A stretch of DNA of 64,000 nt from an uncultured Planctomycetota bacterium (GTDB taxonomy: Bacteria; Planctomycetota; Phycisphaerae; SM23-33). The notes under the pieces were generated by a model, which worked only from the letters and a program-made list of their open reading frames with translations, did no database searches and was not told the DNA's origin. Positions within the stretch are counted from its first letter, which is position 1; every line of letters begins with the position of its first letter. The stretch is taken from NCBI GenBank assembly GCA_903892515.1, contig CAITIS010000091.1, positions 62,001-126,000 on the forward strand, in the 5' to 3' direction. Below, in pieces: positions 48,790-55,525 of the stretch. Made by a program: the position numbers and the translations under genes.

Positions 48790-49611
48790 CTACCATCTGC
48801 GTCGCCGCAGCAGGACGATTGCTCCAGCGCATAGCGTTGCCAGTGTGGCCGGCTCGGGAGTCCCTTGAACCCTGCTCTCGACGATTCCCATCTCGTACAG
48901 CCCCGTGCCGCTGCTGACTAGGTCATGGCCCTGCTCGTGCCAGTCGTTGGCGTTCCAGTATCCTTCGCCAAGGTGACCGTTTTCGCCTGGATGGTTCGCC
49001 ATCTGCAAATAGGCATGATTGCCTGGCTGTACGCCGAAGGGGGCGGCGTCGGGTGTCGGATTATCCGCCCAGCGAAAGTAAAGAGGCGCCCCGCCGGAAA
49101 AGCTGCTCAGCGACGTCGTATCCACCCACTCCCAGGCCGAGCTGGGACTGCCGATACTGGGCTTGGATAGTCCGATCCATGCGATGTTCCGCAAGGGATC
49201 CTTGGTCGTCAGAGCCGCCTGGTCCTGCGTGTAGGCCAAGCTGGCGAACTCGTTGGTCAGAAAGCTGTTCTCCGCACTGCCGTTGATGATGACGAGATCA
49301 CCGCCGGCAGCCTGGGCTTCCGTCCGGGTCTGCTCCCACGTGCCGTAGGTGCGTGTCAACGTGTAATAGTGCGTGAGTCCGGGTGCAACCGCAGGGTCAT
49401 ATTGCCACGTGTAGCCTGGATCCAGCCCTAAAGACAACACCTGGGCCGGAGTCACCGTGTCAGCTGTGCCGACTGACGCAAGGGCGAACAATACGGCGAT
49501 ACCGCCAATGACTGCATTGAGCGTGAGCGATATTCCTTGTCGTTGCGATGTCCGACCTGGGCTCATGGTTAAGTTGACAAGGCCCAAACGGGCCAACAGG
49601 GACTTCTTCAT
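48790..49611 (-). CDS. C-type lectin-domain PEP-CTERM protein
   Basis: 273 residues, with a strong AAAGGAG site before the ATG. A 50-residue N-terminus includes a hydrophobic signal (LNAVIGGIAVLFALASVGTA). The CTLD spans about 78-250: HYYTLTRTYGTWEQTRTEAQ, AGGDLVIINGSAENSFL, IAWIGLSKP, AWEWVDTTSLSSFSG, YWNANDWHEQG, MGIVES. It ends TPEPATLATLCAGAIVLLRR, a PEP-CTERM tail with a Thr-Pro-Glu-Pro core. Likely a surface carbohydrate- or protein-binding protein. It is the gene after leader copy D, with a long 374-nt untranslated stretch between them. Confidence 0.87.
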   Translation of the reverse strand: MKKSLLARLGLVNLTMSPGRTSQRQGISLTLNAVIGGIAVLFALASVGTADTVTPAQVLSLGLDPGYTWQYDPAVAPGLTHYYTLTRTYGTWEQTRTEAQAAGGDLVIINGSAENSFLTNEFASLAYTQDQAALTTKDPLRNIAWIGLSKPSIGSPSSAWEWVDTTSLSSFSGGAPLYFRWADNPTPDAAPFGVQPGNHAYLQMANHPGENGHLGEGYWNANDWHEQGHDLVSSGTGLYEMGIVESRVQGTPEPATLATLCAGAIVLLRRRRW

Positions 49612-49985
49612 CTTGCTGCTCCTTTAGACTGGAAAGAGATACTGAACCTTGACTCTGAATGCTTGATAGTGAAGCCTTGATTCTGCCGAACAGTACGTGG
49701 TTCTCCGCGGCGCGAGCCCTGGGCAAAACAAGGACCAGGCCCTGGTGCCAATCACCCTGCGCAAGTGGCAGAGCAGGGCCCGGCGGCTCCATGTTCCGCA
49801 CCCCGGCTCAGTGCAGTGGTGAGAGGCTGGACTTTCGGAAAAGAAACAGCCGGACTCCGCGGACTGTGCTGCAAGGATGTCTTGCCACGGAAGTCTTTGG
49901 CGGAGCTTGGTATGATCTCAAACTCAGGCTGCGAGCATGAGGCCAGTGGAGAAACCCAGAGAACCCGGAAGCTTCCCGCACAACC
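49612..49985 (-). other. Long untranslated stretch between leader D and the lectin gene
   Basis: 374 nt on the transcript between the terminator of copy D and the ATG at 49611. No supportable reading frame or second terminator is visible apart from the ribosome binding site next to the gene. The other leaders sit about 46-77 nt from their genes, so this spacing is unusual. Confidence 0.4.
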
Positions 49986-50043
49986 AAAATAAAAGAGCCG
50001 ACGCGGTTACACGCCCACTAGGGGGCTCTGAACCGCGTCGGCT
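49986..50043 (-). terminator. Terminator of leader RNA D
   Basis: Twelve-bp stem GCCGACGCGGTT/AACCGCGTCGGC with an inner GCCC/GGGC helix. It is the longest perfect outer stem of the set, followed by an interrupted T tract. Confidence 0.8.
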
Positions 50044-50136
50044 TACTCGTTAACGGGCCTCCCGACTCAAGCGGGGTGCCCTTCATCTAGTCATCCGACT
50101 TGGAGGCAAGTCTTGATTACTCGCGGTCTCCGATGC
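49986..50136 (-). ncRNA. Leader RNA copy D
   Basis: Same core and helices. The 5' hairpin closes CGGAG with CTCCA, so one pair is lost, and the core reads GGGCACCCCG. The terminator T tract is interrupted (CTTTTATTTT), which may make it leakier than the others. Confidence 0.72.
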
Positions 50137-50149
50137 TCATTCAATTTCA

Positions 50150-50192
50150 ATGCTAGGCGCGTAAAGCGGACAGAACAGGTGAATTCTGGAAT
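50150..50192 (-). promoter_or_regulatory. Promoter of leader D
   Basis: -10 TAGCAT (50150-50155), 17-bp spacer, upstream block ATTCCAGAATTCACCTGTTC (50173-50192), preceded by the inverted repeat GGAAT-ACA-ATTCC. Confidence 0.62.
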
Positions 50193-50216
50193 TGTATTCC
50201 ACATTCACCCTCGTCT

Positions 50217-50981
50217 TTAAGCGACTGCAACGGCTTTCTTCTTGGAGGCAAACAGACTCACCATCCCGGAAACAAGAAGCACAAGCGTGCCGGGTTCCGG
50301 GACGTTTATGGTCTCGGCGGTGGTGATTGTGACAGCTCCGCCTATGGCCAGCGCCCGGCCGTTCAGGGTGCCGCCGCCCAGAGTGATGCTCGTGTTTGCG
50401 AGAATGTTTCCGGCAAAGGTGTTGGTTGCACCAAGAACAGCGGACGATCCGACCTGCCAGAACACATGATCCGACGAGGCGCCGTTAATCAAGACCACGG
50501 CGGCGCCGGCGGGCGTCGTCAGGCCGGTGCCGATTTGGAAGATCCACTGCGCGTTGGGATTGCCTAATCCGTCCAGCGTCAAAGTCCCAGCCGTCCAAGG
50601 CGCGGTCGAAGCATACGTGTATGCTCCCGGAGTAAGGGTCGCCCCGCCCAGGTCGGCAGGTCCAGGCGAGCCGCCCAAAGCGGTCTGCGCTGCCGTGTAG
50701 GCGATGACCAAGTCCGTGTGAGCTTGGGCAGTTGCGGGATCGGCGGCCAAGTATAGGATGCCGTTGTTGACCACGCCGGGCGGGAACCCGTTCACCGTAG
50801 ATGTCGGAGAACTGCCCACATTTCCGTTGTTGATCACCGACGAGCCGGTATTGCTCACCGCTGAACCACCCAGGATGGCGAAGTTTGCCGCCGTGCCCAT
50901 CGTTATGGTGACGGCCCGTGCTTGCAGCGGGAACCCGGCGAGTGCCGCTATCGCCAGCAAAATCAGTAGCTTGCCTCTCAT
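50217..50981 (-). CDS. DUF3494 ice-binding-like protein with PEP-CTERM tail
   Basis: 254 residues. The start at 50981 has AAAGGAGATTTTCAC upstream and gives a signal peptide (KLLILLAIAALAGFPLQARA); a longer frame beginning in the leader is rejected. The mature part follows the DUF3494 pattern: MGTAANFAILGGSAVSNTGS, GNVGSSPTSTVNGFPPGVV, DLGGATLTPGAYTYASTAPW, TLDGLGNPNAQWIFQIGTGL, HVFWQVGSSAVLGATNTFAG. It ends VPEPGTLVLLVSGMVSLFASKKK, a PEP-CTERM-like anchor. DUF3494 folds as a beta-solenoid; some members bind ice while others are adhesins. In this context an adhesin or surface role is equally likely. It is the first gene after leader copy E. Confidence 0.88.
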   Translation of the reverse strand: MRGKLLILLAIAALAGFPLQARAVTITMGTAANFAILGGSAVSNTGSSVINNGNVGSSPTSTVNGFPPGVVNNGILYLAADPATAQAHTDLVIAYTAAQTALGGSPGPADLGGATLTPGAYTYASTAPWTAGTLTLDGLGNPNAQWIFQIGTGLTTPAGAAVVLINGASSDHVFWQVGSSAVLGATNTFAGNILANTSITLGGGTLNGRALAIGGAVTITTAETINVPEPGTLVLLVSGMVSLFASKKKAVAVA

Positions 50982-51057
50982 GTGAAAATCTCCTTTTGCG
51001 AATGAACGTCCAGCAATGCTTTCAGCGTGCGGGAACTCCCCGCACCGCCGAAAGCAC

Positions 51058-51108
51058 AAAAAGCCGACGTGATTGGACACCCAAAAGAGTGACGAATCAC
51101 GTCGGCTT
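51058..51108 (-). terminator. Terminator of leader RNA E
   Basis: Stem GCCGACGTGATT/AATCACGTCGGC, 12 bp perfect, followed by five T on the minus strand. It ends 76 nt before the DUF3494 ATG. Confidence 0.84.
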
Positions 51109-51199
51109 ACTCTCCAACGAGCCTCCCGGCACGGCCGGGTTGCCCTTCATCTAGTCATCCGACTCGGAGCCTACGCAACTTCGTCTGGTCTCCGATGCC
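51058..51199 (-). ncRNA. Leader RNA copy E (upstream of DUF3494 gene)
   Basis: Same architecture; the inner hairpin is CCCGG-CCGTG-CCGGG, an alternative pairing solution shared in form with copy B. A -10-like TACAAT lies just upstream (51203-51208), but the conserved upstream block is not evident. Confidence 0.74.
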
Positions 51200-51420
51200 C
51201 GAATTGTAGGCAGCAAGCCGTATATACGCCAGTAGAAATATCGATTGTTTTGGCCGCCTTGCCCGCCAGCACAATGCTGGCAGTAGCCACGGATTAACGG
51301 TATCGTGGGTGCTAGACTTCACTTGGAGCTAACAGGCAGCCGGCTATTGCTCTTTCGGGCACCGCGTTTATTGTTGCGCGGGCCTTTGGATTACGACACG
51401 CGGTGCGTTTTGAGGTGCTT

Positions 51421-51801
51421 ATGAAGACACAGGGCGAGATTGAAGCTGCTGTCTGCGAAGGGATCAGCCGATTCGAGCAGGAATACATGGGCCGCGGCCC
51501 CAAGGACATTCATGCACACCTCCTGGGCGATCTTCTGGTGGTGCGGCTTCGCGGCGTCCTGACGGCGGCCGAACAGCAGCTGGTCAAGACGCTCCCCTCT
51601 GACAAGGGCAGGGGATTGCTCAAGCAAGTGCGGACGCAGTTGATGGAAACGGCCAGGCCGGCCCTGGAGATCTTGATTGAGGGCATCACCGGCAGCAAGG
51701 TGGTGAGTCTGCATCACGACATCAGCACCATAACCGGTGAGGAGGTCGTGCTCTTCGCGCTGGATGTGCCCCCTGTCGCTCGCGAGGCGAAGCGGGGGTA
51801 G
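51421..51801 (+). CDS. MpsC/DUF2294 family protein 1
   Basis: 126 residues, start MKTQGEIEAAVCEGISRFEQ; GAGG lies 5 nt upstream, and a GTG six codons earlier is in frame. The pattern is that of DUF2294/MpsC: GISRFEQEYMGRGPKDIHAH, LLVVRLRGVLTAAEQQLVKT, GRGLLKQVRTQLMETARPAL, GITGSKVVSLHHDISTITGE. MpsC is described as part of a sodium-translocating membrane-potential system in Staphylococcus, but most homologues are uncharacterised. A paralogue lies at 52831-53298. This gene sits between divergent leaders E and F and has no copy of its own. Confidence 0.8.
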   Translation: MKTQGEIEAAVCEGISRFEQEYMGRGPKDIHAHLLGDLLVVRLRGVLTAAEQQLVKTLPSDKGRGLLKQVRTQLMETARPALEILIEGITGSKVVSLHHDISTITGEEVVLFALDVPPVAREAKRG

Positions 51802-51870
51802 ATCTTCCAGACCGGCAATTTCCGGGGCAGCGGGCCTGAGATGTCAAGTCGCCGGGGGGCATGGAACTTA

Positions 51871-51913
51871 ATTCCGGAATTCGCCAGATGGGCCCAGCCC
51901 GCGCGCCTAGTAT
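51871..51913 (+). promoter_or_regulatory. Promoter of leader F
   Basis: Upstream block ATTCCGGAATTCGCCAGATG (51871-51890), 17-bp spacer, -10 TAGTAT (51908-51913). The block is preceded by GGAACTTAATTCC, an inverted repeat. Confidence 0.6.
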
Positions 51914-51920
51914 TTAGTAA

Positions 51921-52061
51921 GCATCGGAGAGGTGGCAAGTGTGCGCCTGTTCCGAGTCGGATGACTAGATGAAGGGCAACCCGCTTGAGCCGGGAGGCCC
52001 GTTGAAGAGTAAGCCGACGTGATTTGACACCCTCAGGGTGCCCGGTCACGTCGGCTTTTTT
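51921..52061 (+). ncRNA. Leader RNA copy F (plus strand)
   Basis: The only copy on the plus strand. 5' hairpin GCATCGGAGAGGTG...CGCCTGTTCCG, core GTCGGATGACTAGATGAAG (51956-51974), helix GGGC/GCCC with CCCG-CTTGAGC-CGGG, then the terminator. It is followed 53 nt later by the ATG of the gene at 52115. Confidence 0.78.
52011..52061 (+). terminator. Terminator of leader RNA F
   Basis: Stem GCCGACGTGA/TCACGTCGGC with an inner CACCC/GGGTG helix and a run of six T. Confidence 0.87.
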
Positions 52062-52114
52062 GTTTCCGGCGATTCGGGAAGGGCCCCGCGGCCGGGAGCG
52101 AAGGAGAACCAGAA

Positions 52115-52834
52115 ATGAAGTCGCAACTGAGTGGTTCCCATCGAAGGACGTACGACGCCATCTTCCGCCACCCGGCGGCTCGGAACCTGTCATGGCGGGA
52201 CGTGCGTTCACTGCTCGGCGCCCTGGCCGAAGTCGTGGAAGAGCCCAATGGCAACCTGAAGATCACGCGTAACGCTCAAGCGATGGTCCTGCATGTCTCG
52301 TTGGACAAGGACATCGCGATGGAGGAGTTGACGGACATTCGTCGTTTCCTTGAGCGGTCCGAGGTGGCTTCGCCGTCGGCCGAGGCCCAGGGCGTGCATC
52401 TGCTGGTCATAATCGATCACCGCGAGGCCCGGGTATACAGGACCGAGGTCCACGGCACGGTCCCCCAGCGAATTACTCCGTATGATCCAGGCGGATTTGG
52501 CCGACACCTGCACAACGTCCAGGACGATTCCAACGGCCAGCGGAAGCCGGAACGCCGGAGCTTCTACGAGGCCATCGCCAAGACGCTGCACGGCGCTGAG
52601 CAGATCCTCATCCTCGGCAGCGGCACCGGCGCCAGCAGCGCGATGGAAGAACTGCTTACTGAGTTGAAGCACCACCATGGGGACGTGGCCAAACGCGTTG
52701 TCGGATCGATCGTGCTGGACGAAACACACCTGAGCGAGGACCAGTTGTTGGCCAAGGCCCGCGACTGCTACGCCCAGATCGCCTCACCAAGCGCTGCGCC
52801 TTTGCCGCCCGCCGAAACAGGAGCACAGCGATGA
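52115..52834 (+). CDS. Fusion of HicA-like RNA-binding domain and eRF1/Pelota-like (baeRF-type) domain
   Basis: 239 residues, with AAGGAG 8 nt upstream. Residues about 12-86 (TYDAIFRHPAARNLSWRDVR, SLLGALAEVVEEPNGNLKIT, MEELTDIRRFLERS) have the strand-helix layout of HicA-type double-stranded-RNA-binding folds, but the catalytic Gly-x-His is not present. Residues about 94-222 (VHLLVIIDHREARVYRTEVH, KTLHGAEQILILGSGTGASS, DVAKRVVGSIVLDETHLSED) resemble the C-terminal domain of eRF1/Pelota-like proteins found in bacteria. That pairing suggests a ribosome- or RNA-associated stress role (inference). The stop overlaps the next ATG (ATGA), so it is the first gene of a coupled three-gene operon under leader F. 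Confidence 0.68.
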   Translation: MKSQLSGSHRRTYDAIFRHPAARNLSWRDVRSLLGALAEVVEEPNGNLKITRNAQAMVLHVSLDKDIAMEELTDIRRFLERSEVASPSAEAQGVHLLVIIDHREARVYRTEVHGTVPQRITPYDPGGFGRHLHNVQDDSNGQRKPERRSFYEAIAKTLHGAEQILILGSGTGASSAMEELLTELKHHHGDVAKRVVGSIVLDETHLSEDQLLAKARDCYAQIASPSAAPLPPAETGAQR

Positions 52835-53298
52835 TCAAGCCACAGTCAAGGATGGCGCAGGAGGTCGCGCAGGCCGTGATGACTTTCCAGGAGCAGACGA
52901 CCGGCCATGCGCCCAAGGCGGTCACGGTGGTTCTGAGCCAGGACACGCTGGTGATCACGATGCACGACGCCCTGTCGCCGGCGGAGAAGGACATGGCCAA
53001 GAGCCCCGAAGGGGCCGCGAAGGTTCAGGAGTTTCACCGGCAGCTCTTTTCCACCGCCTCCAAGTCGCTGCGAGACGAGATCAAGAGGATCACGGGCGTG
53101 AACGTGCGAGACGCCGTCACGGAAGTCGAGCCCAGAACGGGGGCCATGGTGTGCGCCTTTGCGAGCGGCACGGTGGTGCAGGTGTTCCAACTCGCCCAGG
53201 GCCTCCTCGCGGACACCTGGAACAAAAGCGTACCCATCGAGCAGCCAAAGTCCGCTAGCTCCATACATGACGAACTGAAAGAGACAGGTGCAAAATGA
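52831..53298 (+). CDS. MpsC/DUF2294 family protein 2
   Basis: 155 residues. The ATG overlaps the preceding stop as ATGA. The family pattern repeats that of the first paralogue: AQAVMTFQEQTTGHAPKAVT, TLVITMHDALSPAEKDMAKS, EFHRQLFSTASKSLRDEIKR, ITGVNVRDAVTEVEPRTGAM, VCAFASGTV. About 35 extra residues follow the domain, ending in a Ser/Lys/Glu-rich tail. The next gene again starts inside this stop codon. Confidence 0.8.
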   Translation: MIKPQSRMAQEVAQAVMTFQEQTTGHAPKAVTVVLSQDTLVITMHDALSPAEKDMAKSPEGAAKVQEFHRQLFSTASKSLRDEIKRITGVNVRDAVTEVEPRTGAMVCAFASGTVVQVFQLAQGLLADTWNKSVPIEQPKSASSIHDELKETGAK

Positions 53299-53519
53299 AA
53301 CCGATGACGATTGGCATCATCCTGATAGTGCTTGGCCTGGCCGGCCTGATCTTCCCGGTCGTGACATACACGACGCGCGAGCCGGTCGACTTTCTTGGCT
53401 TCCATTCCACCGTCGACAAGCAGAACACCGTGCTGATTCCGGGCATTGTCGGCGGCGTGGCCCTGGTAGGCGGCATTGCCGTGATCGTGGTCGCGGCGCG
53501 CAAGGGGTCGACGGGCTGA
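53295..53519 (+). CDS. Small two-helix membrane protein
   Basis: 74 residues, starting inside the preceding stop (ATGA), with AGACAGG upstream. Two membrane segments are visible (GIILIVLGLAGLIFPVV and LIPGIVGGVALVGGIAVIVV), separated by a polar loop (YTTREPVDFLGFHSTVDKQN), with a short positive C-terminus. It resembles small DUF3185-like membrane proteins but the family is not certain. It is the last gene of the coupled operon under leader F. Confidence 0.75.
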   Translation: MKPMTIGIILIVLGLAGLIFPVVTYTTREPVDFLGFHSTVDKQNTVLIPGIVGGVALVGGIAVIVVAARKGSTG

Positions 53520-53656
53520 TGCCGCAGCCGGCGGAAGCTTTCACAGGCGCTGGAACGCAATGAACTTGCAGCCATATAACGCAGAAAGAACATTTGAGAC
53601 GGACCGGACAGTTCTGACCAAGAGTCCGGCCATAACACAGAAAGACAGTGTGACGC

Positions 53657-53911
53657 ATGGGTACGATGCGAATGAAATTGCTGGGTGTGCTTTTGGCTCT
53701 GGTGGGGGTGACGCCGCTGGCGTGCCTGGACTTCGGGCAGCCTGCGCACCAGGAGCCACGCCAGGAGAGAACGGAAAAGGACGTGAAAGTCGGCGGCGAC
53801 AAGGGCGTCGTGGTGAAGCGTTCGGATTCCAATACAGAGGTGAAGATCGGCGGCGACCGTGGTCTGAAGGTCGAGCATCCGCGCGACCAAACGGACGACG
53901 ACCAGAAATGA
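53657..53911 (+). CDS. Small lipoprotein-like protein
   Basis: 84 residues. The N-terminus MGTMRMKLLGVLLALVGVTP leads to LACL, a possible lipobox; Met6 is an alternative start. The mature part is charged, with two related stretches (VKVGGDKGVVVKR and VKIGGDRGLKVEH) suggesting a short internal repeat. There is no recognised family and the ribosome binding site is weak. Confidence 0.6.
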   Translation: MGTMRMKLLGVLLALVGVTPLACLDFGQPAHQEPRQERTEKDVKVGGDKGVVVKRSDSNTEVKIGGDRGLKVEHPRDQTDDDQK

Positions 53912-53996
53912 TCGGCGGGCAGCCTGAGTTTCAGCGGGAATTGCGGTTCGGGAAGCCGCAGGTCAGTTTCCTTAATCCCATTAAAGGAGAAGCACT

Positions 53997-54395
53997 GTGA
54001 ACAGGATTTTGGCGGTAGCGTTTGTGGCGTTGGTGGCTTTTGTGGGCTGCCAGAAGAGTGAGCCGGGCGGACGCGGCGGGTCGGACACTTTCAAGGTCGT
54101 GGTTCCGGCCATGAGCACAGATGTGAAACAAGGCGAGATTCAAACCGTTCGAGTATCCGTGGAACGCGGGGCCGATTTCAAGCAGGCGGTCAAGTTGGAA
54201 GTGAAAGCTCCCACCGGCCTGCAGGTTGACCCCGGCAGCACAACCGTTCAGCCGGGCGACAAGGGTGACGTGCAGCTGAAGATCACCGCCGCCAAGGACG
54301 CGCCCCTGGGCGAACAGAAGCTCATGATCAAGGGCACACCCGACAAGGGCGAGAGCGCGGAAACAGAGTTCAAGGTAACGGTTAGTGCCAAGTAG
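53997..54395 (+). CDS. Lipoprotein with single Ig-like/NEW3-like domain, paralogue 1
   Basis: 132 residues from a GTG with AAAGGAGAAG upstream. The lipoprotein signal (MNRILAVAFVALVAFVGC) is followed by one beta domain: FKVVVPAMSTDVKQGEIQTV, VKLEVKAPTGLQVDPGSTTV, GDVQLKITAAKDAPLGEQKL, KGTPDKGE. It shares clear similarity with the next gene, including LKITAAKDAPLGE versus LRITAAKDAALGE. The role is unknown; it is probably an envelope lipoprotein. Confidence 0.8.
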   Translation: MNRILAVAFVALVAFVGCQKSEPGGRGGSDTFKVVVPAMSTDVKQGEIQTVRVSVERGADFKQAVKLEVKAPTGLQVDPGSTTVQPGDKGDVQLKITAAKDAPLGEQKLMIKGTPDKGESAETEFKVTVSAK

Positions 54396-54455
54396 CGCCG
54401 TCGCCAACGGTGGCGATGGGCCAGGAACACAATCAGTCTAATAAGGAACATGGAT

Positions 54456-54854
54456 ATGAAGATTGCAATTGGGATCGTAAGTGCGTTGCTGTTCGTAGGC
54501 GTAGTAGGCTGCAGCCCCCAAGGCGGAGGCATGTCCGGCGGCGAACAATTCACCATCGCCACCCCGGTTCTGGGTGTGACGATCAAGCAGGGTGAGACCG
54601 AAAGCGCGACGATCTCGCTGCACAGAGGCGAGTACTTCAAGCGTGACGTGACGCTGGACATCAAGCCCTCCAAGGGCATCACCGTCGAACCACGTGAAGC
54701 CACGGTCAAGGCGAGCGAGAAGCCTGACGTGCACCTTCGGATTACGGCCGCCAAAGATGCTGCCCTTGGCGAATACAAGATCTTTGTGAAGGGCACACCC
54801 GCAACCGGCGAGCCGACCTCGACGGAAATCCTGGTCAAGGTCGTTTCCCCGTAA
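54456..54854 (+). CDS. Lipoprotein with single Ig-like/NEW3-like domain, paralogue 2
   Basis: 132 residues from the second ATG, which has AAGGA at a better distance (8 nt) than the ATG two codons upstream. The signal peptide ends VVGC. The beta domain parallels the preceding gene (VLGVTIKQGETESATISLHR, VTLDIKPSKGITVEPREATV, VHLRITAAKDAALGEYKIFV, KGTPATGEPTST). The two arose by tandem duplication. Confidence 0.8.
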   Translation: MKIAIGIVSALLFVGVVGCSPQGGGMSGGEQFTIATPVLGVTIKQGETESATISLHRGEYFKRDVTLDIKPSKGITVEPREATVKASEKPDVHLRITAAKDAALGEYKIFVKGTPATGEPTSTEILVKVVSP

Positions 54855-54977
54855 GTTGTCGGCAGACGGTAGGGTCCGCAGGTTCTGCCGCCGCCGCTTG
54901 GCAAAGGCGGAAGGTCTGCGGACGAGAACTTGCGGTCCCTACCTCACTGTCGGCAGGCAAAGAACAAGGAACCTGAT

Positions 54978-55196
54978 ATGAGATACCTCAAGGCAGCAAT
55001 GATCGTGGTCGCGTCGCTGGCTCTGACCGGGCTGATGGGCCTAGCTGGGTGTGATGAGGATCATCACTACCGCGGTGACCGCGACCGCTCCCCACGCTAC
55101 GAGGGGCACGATAGCGATCGACACGAACAGGGTGACCGGCACGAGGATCGTGGCGGGGATTCCGGCCACAATCAAGGCGAGCACGGCGACCGGTAG
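54978..55196 (+). CDS. Small His/Asp/Arg-rich lipoprotein
   Basis: 72 residues from the ATG preceded by AAGGAACCTGAT. The signal (MRYLKAAMIVVASLALTGLM) ends in the lipobox LAGC. The mature 47 residues are almost entirely His, Asp, Arg, Gly, Glu and Gln (GDRDRSPRYEGHDSDRHEQ), so the protein is disordered and could bind metal or polyanions. No family is recognised. Confidence 0.68.
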   Translation: MRYLKAAMIVVASLALTGLMGLAGCDEDHHYRGDRDRSPRYEGHDSDRHEQGDRHEDRGGDSGHNQGEHGDR

Positions 55197-55308
55197 CACC
55201 GGCCGGGCTTGCGGTTGTTTCGGCACGACCCCATGAACGACGTAGACGTGACCGTCGCCGAGTCGCACAGCGTGCGAGGACGGCCACAGAACGCAAAGGA
55301 ACGTCAGT

Positions 55309-55461
55309 ATGCTTTGGACAGTGGCAATCGTGATCATGTTGTTGTGGTTGTTGGGAATAATCACGTCCTACACGCTGGGTGGGTTTATCCACATCCTGCT
55401 GGTGGTGGCGCTGATCGTTGTGCTGGTTCGCCTGATCCAGGGTCGGCGGCTGATGCCGTAG
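55309..55461 (+). CDS. lmo0937-family small membrane protein
   Basis: 50 residues: MLWTVAIVIMLLWLLGIITS, then YTLGGFIHILLVVALIVVLV, ending RLIQGRRLMP. The two hydrophobic helices around the conserved SYTLGGFIHILL and the RLIQGRR end are diagnostic of this family. AAAGGA lies 8 nt before the ATG. Family members are small stress-associated membrane peptides of unknown function. Confidence 0.86.
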   Translation: MLWTVAIVIMLLWLLGIITSYTLGGFIHILLVVALIVVLVRLIQGRRLMP

Positions 55462-55525
55462 GACGGCCTTGGGCACTCAGACGTATGACTTGTATGAAAC
55501 AGCACTGCATTGCGGAGAAAGTACC

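Noticed and set aside
50982-51080. N-terminal extension of the DUF3494 protein
   Set aside because: It begins inside leader RNA E and would hide the signal peptide; the ATG at 50981 has a strong ribosome binding site.
46394-52061. The six repeated elements as a CRISPR array or REP-type mobile repeat
   Set aside because: They are about 145 nt, 0.7-1.5 kb apart, and always placed as leaders with the terminator toward a gene, four sharing a full promoter. This fits a regulatory RNA better than CRISPR or dispersed mobile repeats.
51921-52061. Leader RNA as a cyclic-di-GMP riboswitch or T-box
   Set aside because: GGGCAA and, in copy C, GAUACCGCG superficially resemble parts of those classes, but the remaining conserved elements and the helix order do not match.
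53288-53563. Plus-strand frame overlapping the small membrane protein at 53295
   Set aside because: It is an out-of-frame shadow; the ATGA-coupled frame has two clear membrane segments.
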